From Ruegeria_C sp041537925 (GTDB lineage Bacteria > Pseudomonadota > Alphaproteobacteria > Rhodobacterales > Rhodobacteraceae): 64,000 nucleotides of DNA. The notes beneath the pieces were generated by a model, which did not search any database, was not told where the DNA came from, and saw only the letters and a list, made by a program, of their open reading frames with translations. Below are positions 26,844 to 36,538 of this stretch, piece after piece. The first letter of the stretch is position 1, and each line of letters starts with the position of its first letter. The stretch spans positions 124,001-188,000 of the forward strand of contig NZ_JBGOSH010000002.1 of NCBI RefSeq assembly GCF_041537925.1, written 5' to 3'. Made by a program: the position numbers and the translations under genes.

Positions 26844-27797
26844 TTGTTCCTACCTTCCGAGATGCGCCACGCAGGGCCGCTAGCGGCATCGGGCCGCCGT
26901 ATGGCCAGGGATATTCAGTCCAGATGCATCTAGCAAGTTTTAGACCGCAAGCGAAGAAAAAACGCGCGAAAACGAAGGCAAACGATGGCGTCGATTTTTT
27001 TGGATGGCCGCAGCAATAGATGAGTGGCTCGCGAAGTGGCGAATAAGAATTGCCGTCATTTGACCGCGATCGAAAATGCAGAGCTGTCCAACTTGTGTCG
27101 TTTAATTTAGTTGCCGAGAAAATGATTATTTTCTACCAAATAGAAGTGTCGCGATTTTGAGAATTGATACTTTTTTGGTCAGTTTCTGAATTGGTGGACC
27201 GCACAGTTCAAAATGTGCGGATTGGTGACAAAGAACTTTACCCCTTCAAGTTCGATTACCTGCCGAATCATTGGGACGCAGAATCTGAGGCGTGTCGCAT
27301 TCTGATTGGCGGGAAATATTGAATTTTGGGGTCAAATGTTCACGTTTTTTGCTTAATCTTTGTTCAAATGGGGAGATTGTGTCCTCCTTGCATCACTATC
27401 GGTGAAAAAGCCTCGGATTGACAATGAGAGGGCCGAGGCTGGCTTCGCCGAATGCCGCCACTCCAAAGTATTGAATTGACACAAGATTGCCGATCGTATG
27501 TTATCACAAAAAATTCATTGGACAGATATTTGTCGGAATAGCGATGCGATTCGCAAGAATCTAAGTGCTGACAGGAATGAAACAATGCCGTATTTTGAGA
27601 ATACCGGTTATGGCGCGTGTGAGTGGCGAGCTTATGATACACCGGTATCGCAGGGGGGGGTCCCCAAGTTATTTTTTCGGGCGGATACAGTGTACCGTCC
27701 CATAGCGGTTTTTTTGTATCGGGCCTCCCCTTTGCACCTCATTAAAATTTGTGGCGAAACATCCTTTTTCGAGTTGGTTCGCTTTGCGCTTGCGCCG
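26844..27797. other. Gene-poor AT-rich gap between glpK and tex
   Basis: No convincing gene is seen. Open frames here are short or are shadows of tex. The part nearest glpK (26951-26986) holds several CGAA/CGAAAA units on the plus strand, possibly sites for a DeoR-type regulator of glpK. An inverted repeat CCGCACA (27199-27205)/TGTGCGG (27214-27220) follows. A minus-strand terminator-like hairpin lies at 27405-27440. A run of eight G residues at 27652-27659 stands out. Base composition between about 27050 and 27600 is clearly lower in GC than the flanks, suggesting leftover foreign DNA. Confidence 0.6.
27405..27440 (-). terminator. Terminator-like hairpin facing left in the glpK-tex gap
   Basis: AGCCTCGG (27409-27416) pairs with CCGAGGCT (27433-27440). 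On the minus strand the stem is followed by TTTTT (27405-27409 as A-run on plus). The 16-nt loop is long but the layout is that of a Rho-independent terminator. It may end tex transcription about 360 nt past the tex stop codon, or belong to a lost gene. Confidence 0.5.
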
Positions 27798-30092
27798 TCA
27801 TTGTTTCCGCATTGCGTTCCGCAGGGCCGCGCCAATCGCGCCATTCTGATCGGGTTGCGCCTTGTCCTTGCGCTGGCCATGTTTTCGCGCTGCCTGCCCT
27901 TGTGGTTTGCTGGCCTCTGGTTCGGTGGGTTTGCCGCCGCCATCCCTGCGCATGCTAAGGCCGATCCGCTTTCGCGGCACATCGACTTCGACCACTCGCA
28001 CACGGACGACCTGACCGGCCTTGGCCACCTCATGGGGGTCCTTGACGAACCGATCCGCCATTTGGCTGACGTGCACCAGTCCGTCCTGATGCACACCAAC
28101 ATCCACGAAGGCCCCAAAGGCCGCCACATTGGTCACGGTGCCCTCAAGCATCATGCCGGGTTTGAGATCGGTGATCTGCTCGACCCCATCTGTGAAGGTG
28201 GCAGTGACGAAGTTAGGGCGGGGGTCGCGGCCGGGTTTTTCCAGCTCGCTCAGAATGTCGCGCACGGTGGGCAGGCCAAAGCTGTCATCGACGAACTCCT
28301 CGGCGGGCACCCCGCGCAGCGCGGTGTCGTCGCCCATGATCTGGCGCAGATCGCGGCCACAGAACTGCACGATGCGCCGCGCCACGCCATAGGCCTCGGG
28401 GTGGACCGAGGACGCGTCCAGCGGTTCCTTGCCGTCACGGATGCGCAGAAAGCCCGCGCATTGTTCGAAGGCGCGGGGACCAAGTCGCGCGACCTTCAGC
28501 AAGTCCTTGCGTGACTCGAAGGTCCCATGCGCGTCGCGATGGGCCACAACCGCTTCGGCCAGACCGGGGCCAAGCCCCGAGACATGAGCCAGCAACGGGG
28601 CGGATGCCATGTTCAGGTCGACGCCCACCGCGTTCACCACGTCCTCGATCACCGCCTCCAGCGCGCGGCTCAGGCGGGTCTGGTCGACATCGTGCTGGTA
28701 TTGACCGACCCCGATGGATTTCGGCTCGATCTTGACCAATTCGGCCAGCGGGTCCTGTAAGCGCCGCGCAATCGAGACCGCGCCGCGCAAGCTGACATCC
28801 AGATCGGGAAACTCGCGCGCCGCCAGTTCGGAGGCGGAATAGACCGAGGCCCCGGCCTCGGACACTACCACTTTGGTAGGTTTCGCGGCTCCCGGCGGCA
28901 GCAGCTTGAGCGTATCGCCCACCAGCCGCTCTGTCTCGCGGCTGGCGGTGCCATTGCCGATTGCGATTAGCTCGATCCCATGCGTTGTGATCAGCTTCAG
29001 CAGCGCGGCCTCGGCACCGCGCAGGTCGTTCTTGGGTTGGAACGGATAGAGCGTATCGGTTGCCACCAACTTGCCGGTGGCGTCCACCACCGCCGCCTTG
29101 ACCCCGGTACGGATGCCGGGATCAAGCCCCAGCGTCGGTTTGGCCCCGGCAGGCGCGGCAAAGAGCAGGTCCTTGAGGTTGCGGGCAAACACCGCGATGG
29201 CCTCGTCCTGTGCGCGGGCGCGCAGATCGCCCATCAGCTCGACCATCATCGACAGGCTCAGCTTGACCCGCCAGGTCCACCCCGCGATCTTGCGCAGCCA
29301 GACATCACCCGGCCCGTCGCCGTGCGTGTGTAGATGTGCGGCGACGATGGCCTCGGCCCGGGCCGCGCCTGCCTCGGGTTCCGGCCCAATATCCAGCGTC
29401 ACGACCCCCTCTTTCGAGGCGCGCAGCATCGCCAGCGCCCGGTGTGACGGTGCAATGGCCCATTTTTCGGAATGGTCGAAATAGTCGCGAAACTTGGCAC
29501 CTGCCTGTTCCTGACCTTCGACCAGTTTCGAGGTTATCAGGGCCTCGCGATGCAGGAACCGGCGCAGATCGCCCAGCAGATCGGCATTCTCTGTCAATCC
29601 CTCGGCCAGAATGTCGCGCGCACCGTTCAGCGCATCTTTGGTGGCTGGCACCGCGTCGGACAGATATCCGGCTGCCAGCGCCTCGGGATCCGCCATGCGA
29701 TCCGCAAGGATGGCCCGCGCCAGCGGTTCCAGCCCGTTTTCGCGCGCGATCATCGCCTTGGTGCGGCGTTTGGGTTTGTAGGGCAGATAGATGTCTTCCA
29801 ACCGCGCCTTGGTTTCGGCTCCGGCGATGGATTTTGCCAGCTCGTCGGTCAGCTTGCCCTGATCGCGGATCGAGCCAAGGATCGTGTCTCGCCGCGCATC
29901 CAGTTCACGCAAGTAGGACAGCCGTTCTGCCAGAACCCGCAGCTGGGTGTCGTCCAGCCCGCCGGTGGCCTCTTTGCGGTAGCGCGCTACGAAAGGCACG
30001 GTCGCGCCTTCGTCCAGCAATTTGACGGCGGCCTGCACCTGTTCCGGGCGGGCATTGATTTCCGAGGCGATAATGCGGCTGGGTTGGTCCAA
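27798..30092 (-). CDS. tex: Tex-family RNA-binding transcription accessory protein
   Basis: A nucleic-acid-binding protein linked to transcription and stress tolerance. It has an N-terminal helical region, a YqgF-like nuclease-fold domain (TLGLDPGIRTGVKAAVVD near residue 325), helix-hairpin-helix motifs, and a C-terminal S1 RNA-binding domain (EGTVTNVAAFGAFVDVGVHQDGLVHVS) before a Lys-rich tail. I place the start at TTG 30092 (DQPSRIIASEI), where AAGGAG stands 6 nt upstream. This gives 764 residues, the family length; the longer open frame to 30209 reads through unrelated sequence. Confidence 0.93.
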   Translation of the reverse strand: MDQPSRIIASEINARPEQVQAAVKLLDEGATVPFVARYRKEATGGLDDTQLRVLAERLSYLRELDARRDTILGSIRDQGKLTDELAKSIAGAETKARLEDIYLPYKPKRRTKAMIARENGLEPLARAILADRMADPEALAAGYLSDAVPATKDALNGARDILAEGLTENADLLGDLRRFLHREALITSKLVEGQEQAGAKFRDYFDHSEKWAIAPSHRALAMLRASKEGVVTLDIGPEPEAGAARAEAIVAAHLHTHGDGPGDVWLRKIAGWTWRVKLSLSMMVELMGDLRARAQDEAIAVFARNLKDLLFAAPAGAKPTLGLDPGIRTGVKAAVVDATGKLVATDTLYPFQPKNDLRGAEAALLKLITTHGIELIAIGNGTASRETERLVGDTLKLLPPGAAKPTKVVVSEAGASVYSASELAAREFPDLDVSLRGAVSIARRLQDPLAELVKIEPKSIGVGQYQHDVDQTRLSRALEAVIEDVVNAVGVDLNMASAPLLAHVSGLGPGLAEAVVAHRDAHGTFESRKDLLKVARLGPRAFEQCAGFLRIRDGKEPLDASSVHPEAYGVARRIVQFCGRDLRQIMGDDTALRGVPAEEFVDDSFGLPTVRDILSELEKPGRDPRPNFVTATFTDGVEQITDLKPGMMLEGTVTNVAAFGAFVDVGVHQDGLVHVSQMADRFVKDPHEVAKAGQVVRVRVVEVDVPRKRIGLSMRRDGGGKPTEPEASKPQGQAARKHGQRKDKAQPDQNGAIGAALRNAMRKQ

Positions 30093-30261
30093 GACTGTCT
30101 CCTTCGGCGCGGGGCGAGTGACCTTCTTAGACCTGCGCGCGGGCAAGGCCAAGGGGCCGGTCCGATCCCACTGCACATAATCTGCACACGCGCTGCTACG
30201 GATCTGCACGCGGCATGAGGCAAGGCTGTACTCGGCAGGACAAGAAACCGGAGATAGAAGA

Positions 30262-31737
30262 ATGGGACAGATGATATTACGCGGCGTGCCCGCCGTGTTG
30301 ACGCAGGATATGTGGTGGTTCGATGGCGATGGTCGCGACGAGGGCGCGCGCGTAGACGGGCAGTCAGGGCGCGGGGTGCCGCGTGCAATGCTGGTGCTGC
30401 TTGCCCTTGTTGGCTGTGCCGACTTTCTGTTCTTGGATCACGCGCCCGGCCTTTCGCTGCCAGTTTTCGCTTTGCTGGTCGCGGTGGCAATCCGGGCCCT
30501 GCTCGGGCGCAAGCAGGGTTTGACGGGACCTGCTTTGTTGTTGGGGCTGAGTGTGCTGCCGGTTATCGAGCATGTGCAGGCCCTGTCGGTTGCGTTTCTT
30601 CTGGGTGGATCGTCGGTTGCACTGTGCTGGGCGGCTCTTGGGTCGTGTAAGGGCATGGGCGCTGCGCTGCGTCGCTTTGCCTGGCTGATCCCGGTTCTGG
30701 GGGTCCGGCAGGCAGGGCAGGGAGTGCGCCTATTGCGGGCCCAGGCTGGGCATGGTTGGATGGGTCGGCTCTGGCAGGGCTGGGCCTTTCCTGTGGCCGG
30801 GTTGCTGATCTTCGGAACGCTGATCCTGTCGGCCAATCCGGTGCTGTCCGAGGGCCTGAACCGCGCGCTTCGGTTGGACCTTCGGGTTGAAAGGTTGATG
30901 TTCTGGCTAGGCATGGCGCTGCTGCTGTGGCCCGTGCTGGCGGTTGCGCTGGATGCCGGTCTGCTGCAGCCGCGCGGCATCAGAACCCGTGTGCCACTGA
31001 GTTGGGGGCTTGGGATCAACGCGCATTCAGTGTCCAATTCTCTGGTCACGTTCAATCTGGTGATGCTTGTCCAGACCGGGCTTGACGCGGCCTTTCTGTG
31101 GGCCGGCGCGGCGCTTCCCGATGGCATGAATTATGCGACCTATGCCCATCGCGGGGCCTATCCGCTGGTTCTGACTGCGCTGCTGGCGGGTGCCTTTGCC
31201 CTCGCCGCGCGTCCCTATCTGGCGGAGCGACCGGTACTGAAACGGCTGGTCTATCTGTGGCTGGCGCAGAACGTTCTGCTGGTGGTCTCGTCTCTGTTGC
31301 GATTGTCGCTTTATGTCGAGGCTTACGGGCTGACCTATTTGCGCGTCCATGCGGTGATTTGGATGGGGCTGGTGGCCTCGGGGCTTTGCCTGACTGGCTG
31401 GCAGATTTTCGCGCGACGGAGTAATCTCTGGCTGATGACCCGCTGCGCCGGTTTGGGGTTGGGCACCCTCTATGTCTGTTGCTTCGTGAACTTTGCGGCT
31501 TTGATCGCTGAAAGCAACCTGCGGCATTTCGGGCTGCGTGACCCGTATTACCTTTGCCATCTCGGGCCGATGTCGGCGCAGCCGCTGATGGCGTCACGAT
31601 GGGAGTTGCCATGTGATGTCGAAACTCCGACCATCAACAATTGGCGTGAATGGGGCTTTCGCGCGGATCGGGTGATCCGTAGTCTGCCGCAGAACCCGGA
31701 ACCGGAGGGTTGGCATGAAAATACTCGTGGTCGATGA
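30262..31737 (+). CDS. DUF4173 multi-pass membrane protein
   Basis: An inner-membrane protein of 491 residues with about ten hydrophobic segments from residue 45 on. The segment YATYAHRGAYPLVLTALL is characteristic of the DUF4173 family, whose function is unknown. The gene end overlaps the start of the response-regulator gene by 23 nt. The membrane protein, regulator and kinase are therefore one unit, and the membrane protein may be a sensor partner or a target of the pair. GGAG upstream of 30262 supports the start. Confidence 0.85.
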   Translation: MGQMILRGVPAVLTQDMWWFDGDGRDEGARVDGQSGRGVPRAMLVLLALVGCADFLFLDHAPGLSLPVFALLVAVAIRALLGRKQGLTGPALLLGLSVLPVIEHVQALSVAFLLGGSSVALCWAALGSCKGMGAALRRFAWLIPVLGVRQAGQGVRLLRAQAGHGWMGRLWQGWAFPVAGLLIFGTLILSANPVLSEGLNRALRLDLRVERLMFWLGMALLLWPVLAVALDAGLLQPRGIRTRVPLSWGLGINAHSVSNSLVTFNLVMLVQTGLDAAFLWAGAALPDGMNYATYAHRGAYPLVLTALLAGAFALAARPYLAERPVLKRLVYLWLAQNVLLVVSSLLRLSLYVEAYGLTYLRVHAVIWMGLVASGLCLTGWQIFARRSNLWLMTRCAGLGLGTLYVCCFVNFAALIAESNLRHFGLRDPYYLCHLGPMSAQPLMASRWELPCDVETPTINNWREWGFRADRVIRSLPQNPEPEGWHENTRGR

Positions 31738-32392
31738 TGATCCGCGCCTGCGCGAGCTGGTGGCGGTCACGTTGCAGCGAGCAGAGTTCCAGGTGATCAC
31801 AGCGCGGGATGGCCAGATGGCGCTGACCTATGCCGCCCGCGAGGCGCCGGATCTAATCGTACTGGATGTCGGTCTGCCGGAGCTTGACGGGCTGGAGGTC
31901 TGCCACCGGATTCGGGCAAGGTCGCAGGTACCGATCCTGTTCCTGACCGCCCGCGATGACGAGATCGATCGGGTGCTGGGGTTCGAACTGGGCGGTGACG
32001 ACTATGTCACTAAACCGTTCAGCCCGCGCGAACTGGTCGCCCGGATCAATGCGATCCTGAAACGGGCCGGGCGCGGGGCCGGTGCCGATCTGCTGCGCCA
32101 TGGCCCGCTGGAACTGGACATGTCCGCGCATGCCTGCTGCTGGTCGGGGGTGCCGCTTGACCTGACCGCAACTGAAATGACGATCCTGCGCCACCTGATG
32201 GAGAACCCCGGCAAGGTCCTGTCCCGCCGGGATCTCCTTGGCGAGGTCTATGGCGCAGGGGCGCAGAATTCTGACCGGACGCTGGACAGCCATCTGCGAA
32301 ACCTGCGCCGCAAACTGGCGGAAAAGGGCGGCGAAGCAGCGATTGAAACTGTTCACGGTGTGGGCCTGCGGATGGCGCAATGGCCCGGATAA
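31715..32392 (+). CDS. OmpR/PhoB-type response regulator
   Basis: A 225-residue DNA-binding response regulator. It has a receiver domain with the acidic pair in VVDDDPRLRE, phospho-acceptor Asp51 in VLDVGLPELDG and the conserved Lys in YVTKPFSPREL, and a C-terminal winged helix ending in the typical VHGVGLRMA. GGAGGG precedes the start, which lies inside the end of the DUF4173 gene. It overlaps the kinase gene start, forming a cognate pair. The signal and regulon are unknown. Confidence 0.93.
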   Translation: MKILVVDDDPRLRELVAVTLQRAEFQVITARDGQMALTYAAREAPDLIVLDVGLPELDGLEVCHRIRARSQVPILFLTARDDEIDRVLGFELGGDDYVTKPFSPRELVARINAILKRAGRGAGADLLRHGPLELDMSAHACCWSGVPLDLTATEMTILRHLMENPGKVLSRRDLLGEVYGAGAQNSDRTLDSHLRNLRRKLAEKGGEAAIETVHGVGLRMAQWPG

Positions 32393-33345
32393 GGCACAAA
32401 TGGCGTCCCGGTCTGGCGCTGGTGCTGGGCGGAGGGCTGGCGGGAACGCTGTTGCTGTCGCTGCTGGGGCTGGTGCTGTTGCGCTACCTCGGGCCTGAGA
32501 TCGGGTTTCGCAAGGCCGCGGTGCTGCTGGCGCTGGCCATCGGGCTCGCCACGGGAGTTCTGGGCTATCTGCAATATCGCCTGCTGCTGCGCCCGATCAC
32601 TGCGCTGGCCGATCACGCATCGGCGGTCCAGAGTGGAGAGGCTGGGGAGTCGCCTTCGCGGCTCGGCACGCGCGAGGCCACCCGACTGGGAGAGGCGGTT
32701 TTGGGCATGGCCGAGACGCTGCAGCGGCGCGAGGCCTCGGTCCGTGGGTTTGCAGAACACGTAACACATGAGCTGAAAACACCGGTGACCGCGATCCGCG
32801 CCGCGGGTGAACTGCTGTCGGACAGCCCCAAGCTCGAAGCAGATGACAAGGCGCTGGCCGAGCAGATTCTCGGGGCGACCGACCAGATGCAATCACATCT
32901 GGAGGCGCTGCGCCGCGTGACAGCTGCGCGCGTCCCCGAACATCACGGCACGGTGCGCCTCGACGATTTGGCTGAAGACCTACGGGCGGAATGCCCCGAC
33001 CTGCGGGTCGAGGTTGAAGGTGCCGACCAGTCTTTGCCGCTCGCCGCGTCCGGGTTGCAGATCGTGCTGCACCATCTGCTCGGCAATGCAAAGCGACATG
33101 GCGCAAGCCGCGTGACCTTGCGCGCCGCATCCGGGCATCTGACGGTTCAAGATGACGGTCCGGGCATATCAGAGGGCAACCGGGACCGCATATTCGCACC
33201 CTTCTTCACGACGGCAAGGGAGCAGGGCGGCACCGGCATGGGCCTGACCATCGTGGCCAACCTGCTGGGCGCGCACGGGGCCGGGATAGAGCTTGTCCAG
33301 ACCCGCGAGGGTGCCCGTTTCGAAGTACATTTTCCAAAGACCTGA
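32380..33345 (+). CDS. Sensor histidine kinase
   Basis: A 321-residue membrane histidine kinase. Two membrane helices lie at about 14-37 and 45-65 with almost no periplasmic loop between them, then HAMP-like linker, HisKA (VTHELKTPVTAI, His130) and HATPase_c (LLGNAKRHG N-box, DDGPGI, GGTGMGLTIV). The lack of a periplasmic domain suggests that the signal is sensed within the membrane, perhaps through the co-transcribed DUF4173 protein. That link is inference. Confidence 0.92.
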   Translation: MARIRHKWRPGLALVLGGGLAGTLLLSLLGLVLLRYLGPEIGFRKAAVLLALAIGLATGVLGYLQYRLLLRPITALADHASAVQSGEAGESPSRLGTREATRLGEAVLGMAETLQRREASVRGFAEHVTHELKTPVTAIRAAGELLSDSPKLEADDKALAEQILGATDQMQSHLEALRRVTAARVPEHHGTVRLDDLAEDLRAECPDLRVEVEGADQSLPLAASGLQIVLHHLLGNAKRHGASRVTLRAASGHLTVQDDGPGISEGNRDRIFAPFFTTAREQGGTGMGLTIVANLLGAHGAGIELVQTREGARFEVHFPKT

Positions 33346-33552
33346 ACGCCAATCCTGCCTCGCTCAGGGGTAGGTCGCGTCAAAATGCCCGCCAAAGCCC
33401 GATTGCGCCGAGCGCCTGAGTGATCTATGGGGAGCCTGTCACATCAGAGTCGCCCGGACCGGTCCTGCGGGATCGCTTCTCATGCTGCTGCATGCGCGCA
33501 GCGCGCACTCTTGGATCGCACGCCCCTAAACGGCAAAAAAAGGTAAGAGAAT

Positions 33553-35775
33553 ATGGCTGAAAAATCGAACCCCGACATATTGTATACCATCGTAGACGAA
33601 GCGCCTGAACTGGCTTCGGCCTCGTTTCTGCCCATCATCCGCAAGTTTGCCGCAGCGGCGGAGATAAGCGTCGGGACCAAGGATATCTCGCTGTCAGGCC
33701 GGATCATCGCGACCTTCCCGGAGAACCTGAGCGAGGCGCAGCGTCAGTCGGACGATCTGGCCGAGCTGGGCGAGTTAGTCAAAACACCTGCAGCCAATGT
33801 CATCAAGCTGCCGAATATCTCGGCTTCGGTGCCGCAGCTGGTGGCCGCCATCGAAGAGCTGCAGGGTCAGGGATACGACATTCCAAATTACCCGGAAGAG
33901 CCTGCGAACGATGCGGAAAAAGCGATCCGAGCGCGCTATGATGCGATCAAGGGCTCGGCCGTGAACCCGGTCCTGCGCGAAGGCAATTCCGACCGCCGCG
34001 CCGCCCGCGCGGTCAAGAACTTTGCCCAGAAAAACCCGCATTCGATGGGGACATGGGCGTCGGACAGCAAGACACATGTGTCGTCGATGTCGGGCAATGA
34101 TTTCTATTCCAACGAGAAATCGGCCACCATCACCGCCGCGCAAGCCGGGACCGCGAAGATCGAGTTTGTCGGCAAGGACGGCGCGGTCACCGTGCTGAAA
34201 GACGCATGGCCGCTGGAAGAGGGCACCGTTACGGACGCAACCTTCATGTCCGCCAAGGCATTGTCGGTCTTCCTGGCGGAACAGATCGAGGCGGCCAAGC
34301 AAGACGGCATCATGTTCTCGCTGCATATGAAAGCCACGATGATGAAGGTCTCGGACCCGATCATCTTTGGTCACGCGGTGCGTGCCTGGCTGGCCCCGGT
34401 CTTTGATAAATATGCTGCCGATCTGGACACGGCGGGGGTGAACCCGAACTCCGGCATGGGCGACGTATTGGCCCGCATTGCAGAGTTGCCGAATGCCACT
34501 GCAATTCAGGCCGAAGTCGACGCCCTGACCTCAGATCGCCCCGCCATGTACATGGTCGATAGCGACAAGGGCATCACCAACCTGCACGTGCCCTCGGATG
34601 TGATCATCGACGCCTCCATGCCTGCCTTGATCCGCGCCGGTGGCAAGGGCTGGGACGCAGCCGGAGCCAAGGGTGACGTGAACTGCGTTATCCCCGATAA
34701 CTGCTATGCGCCGGTCTATGATGAGAGCGTCAAGTTCTTCAAAGCCAATGGCGCGCTGGACCCCTCCGCTGCCGGAGCCGTGGCTAATGTCGGTCTGATG
34801 GCGCAAAAGGCCGAGGAATACGGCTCGCACCCAACCACTTTTCAGGCCCCCGCCGATGGTACGATCCGCATCGTGCTTGCCAATGGCGAGATCCTGCACG
34901 CGCATGAGGTCGAGGCGGGCGACATCTGGCGCTCCTGCACTGTCAAGCAAGCGCCGATCGAGAACTGGATTCAATTGGCGATGGACCGTCAACGCCTGAC
35001 CGGCTCCGAGGCGATCTTCTGGCTGGATGCGCACCGCGCCCATGACACGCAGTTGATCGCACACGTGAAGCCCGCGCTGGAAGCGGCTGGTGTTGCGGAC
35101 AAATTTCAGATTATGGCCCCGCGCGAAGCGACCCGGAAATCGCTCGAGACCATCACGGCAGGCAAGGACAGCATCGCCATCACCGGCAACGTGCTGCGCG
35201 ACTATCTGACCGATCTGTTCCCAATCCTGGAATTGGGCACTTCGGCCAAGATGCTGTCGATCGTCAAACTTATGCAGGGCGGTGGGTTGTTCGAGACAGG
35301 CGCGGGCGGCTCGGCCCCAAAACACGTGCAGCAACTGGTCGAGGAAAGCCATCTACGCTGGGATTCCATGGGCGAGTTCTGTGCCCTGGGCGAGTCGTTG
35401 AACTTTCTCGCCGATGCGCAGGGCAACGCTAAGGCGGGCGTGCTGGGCGCGGCGGCCGAGGTGGCGACGCAGGGCATTCTGGATGACAACCGCTCGCCCA
35501 GCCGCAAGGTCGGCGAGCCCGACAATCGCGACAGCCACTACTGGTTCGCCCGCTACTGGGCCGAGGCGCTGGCGGCGCAAACTGACGACGCCGCCCTCGC
35601 CGCTGAGTTCGCGCCGATTGCAGTGGAACTCGCCGGGAAAGAGGCCGCGATCCTTTCGGAACTGGCTGCCGCACAGGGTCCGGCGGCGGATCTTGGGGGG
35701 TATTACAAAACCGACCCGGCCAAGACCGCAGCGGTAATGCGTCCAAGCGCCACGCTGAACGCGATCATCGGCTGA
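33553..35775 (+). CDS. icd: Isocitrate dehydrogenase (NADP), monomeric type
   Basis: Oxidatively decarboxylates isocitrate to 2-oxoglutarate, making NADPH, in the TCA cycle. The 740-residue length and segments such as NPVLREGNSDRRA and ASDSKTHVSSM identify the large monomeric (Icd2-type) enzyme rather than the short dimeric one. It is a single-gene unit: a 207-nt leader with no gene upstream and a hairpin just after its stop. Confidence 0.95.
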   Translation: MAEKSNPDILYTIVDEAPELASASFLPIIRKFAAAAEISVGTKDISLSGRIIATFPENLSEAQRQSDDLAELGELVKTPAANVIKLPNISASVPQLVAAIEELQGQGYDIPNYPEEPANDAEKAIRARYDAIKGSAVNPVLREGNSDRRAARAVKNFAQKNPHSMGTWASDSKTHVSSMSGNDFYSNEKSATITAAQAGTAKIEFVGKDGAVTVLKDAWPLEEGTVTDATFMSAKALSVFLAEQIEAAKQDGIMFSLHMKATMMKVSDPIIFGHAVRAWLAPVFDKYAADLDTAGVNPNSGMGDVLARIAELPNATAIQAEVDALTSDRPAMYMVDSDKGITNLHVPSDVIIDASMPALIRAGGKGWDAAGAKGDVNCVIPDNCYAPVYDESVKFFKANGALDPSAAGAVANVGLMAQKAEEYGSHPTTFQAPADGTIRIVLANGEILHAHEVEAGDIWRSCTVKQAPIENWIQLAMDRQRLTGSEAIFWLDAHRAHDTQLIAHVKPALEAAGVADKFQIMAPREATRKSLETITAGKDSIAITGNVLRDYLTDLFPILELGTSAKMLSIVKLMQGGGLFETGAGGSAPKHVQQLVEESHLRWDSMGEFCALGESLNFLADAQGNAKAGVLGAAAEVATQGILDDNRSPSRKVGEPDNRDSHYWFARYWAEALAAQTDDAALAAEFAPIAVELAGKEAAILSELAAAQGPAADLGGYYKTDPAKTAAVMRPSATLNAIIG

Positions 35776-35796
35776 GGTTGAGCCGCAAAAACATGA

Positions 35797-35821
35797 CTGT
35801 GCCCGCAGCTTGCGGGCACAG
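35797..35821 (+). terminator. Strong hairpin after icd
   Basis: CTGTGCCCGCA (35797-35807) pairs perfectly with TGCGGGCACAG (35811-35821) around GCT, 21 nt after the icd stop. The following GGGTTTGATT is only partly T-rich. It probably ends or protects the icd transcript, and on the other strand it may serve the convergent TetR gene. Confidence 0.7.
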
Positions 35822-35845
35822 GGGTTTGATTGACGGGACCTGATC

Positions 35846-36427
35846 TTAGGCCTTCGTCCCCACCAGCCGCTCGCGAAGGACCCGCGTTGCCGCATCAAAT
35901 GCGGCGGGATCGCCGCTGATGCGGGCGGCGATCTGCGCCCCTTCTACCAGCGCATAGGCGGCGGCGGCCTCACGGGCTGGGTGGGTAATACCGGTGACCG
36001 ATCCTTCGGTCTGCGCACCCGCGAAAGTCTTTTCCAGCCAGCTGCGAACTTCTTGCCGGAATTGCGAGATTTCGCGTTGGGTGCCATCGGACAGCCCGTC
36101 CTGGCTGACCGCGTAGGCGACGCAAAGGCATAGTGCCGTGCCGTCCTGCAGCGCATCGCGATATAAATCGAGGAAGGCGGCCAGTTGCCGGTCCGCCCCC
36201 GAAAGATCCTGGGTATAGTCTTCGAATGCGGTCATGACCCGTTTGCCATAGCGTGCCATGATCGCGGTGAGCAGGTCGGCTTTGGCCGGGAAATGATAAT
36301 GGATGCTGGCTTTGCGGATGCCCACCAGCCGGCTCAGGTCGGAATAGCTGAACCCGTCCGCGCCCTTGTGCCGGACCTGCCGCTCGGCCGCATCCATCAA
36401 TTGTGTCCTGGTATCACTCGTCGCCAT
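35846..36427 (-). CDS. TetR-family transcriptional regulator
   Basis: A repressor of about 193 residues. The N-terminal HTH (QLMDAAERQVRHKGADGFSY, then ASIHYHFPAKADLL) is a canonical TetR domain and the C-terminal ligand domain follows. ATG 36427 (MATSD) gives the expected short N-terminus; the open frame continues upstream to 36514 without family similarity. It is downstream of a cupin and a GST gene on the same strand and may regulate them. Confidence 0.9.
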   Translation of the reverse strand: MATSDTRTQLMDAAERQVRHKGADGFSYSDLSRLVGIRKASIHYHFPAKADLLTAIMARYGKRVMTAFEDYTQDLSGADRQLAAFLDLYRDALQDGTALCLCVAYAVSQDGLSDGTQREISQFRQEVRSWLEKTFAGAQTEGSVTGITHPAREAAAAYALVEGAQIAARISGDPAAFDAATRVLRERLVGTKA

Positions 36428-36538
36428 TCTGCACGCTCTTCCGCTAGCCGCTCTGCGCAGTGATACGCTGTCACGCGGCCATCTGCCAGATGCGGTTGCG
36501 GAATGGCATGCCACGGGCCACGGCCCGTGGGGCAGTGG

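Noticed and set aside
27498..28514. A 338-codon plus-strand open frame
   Set aside because: Most of it lies antisense to the C-terminal half of tex, has typical antisense composition (His/Gln/Arg-rich) and no family similarity; the 5' part is AT-rich gap.
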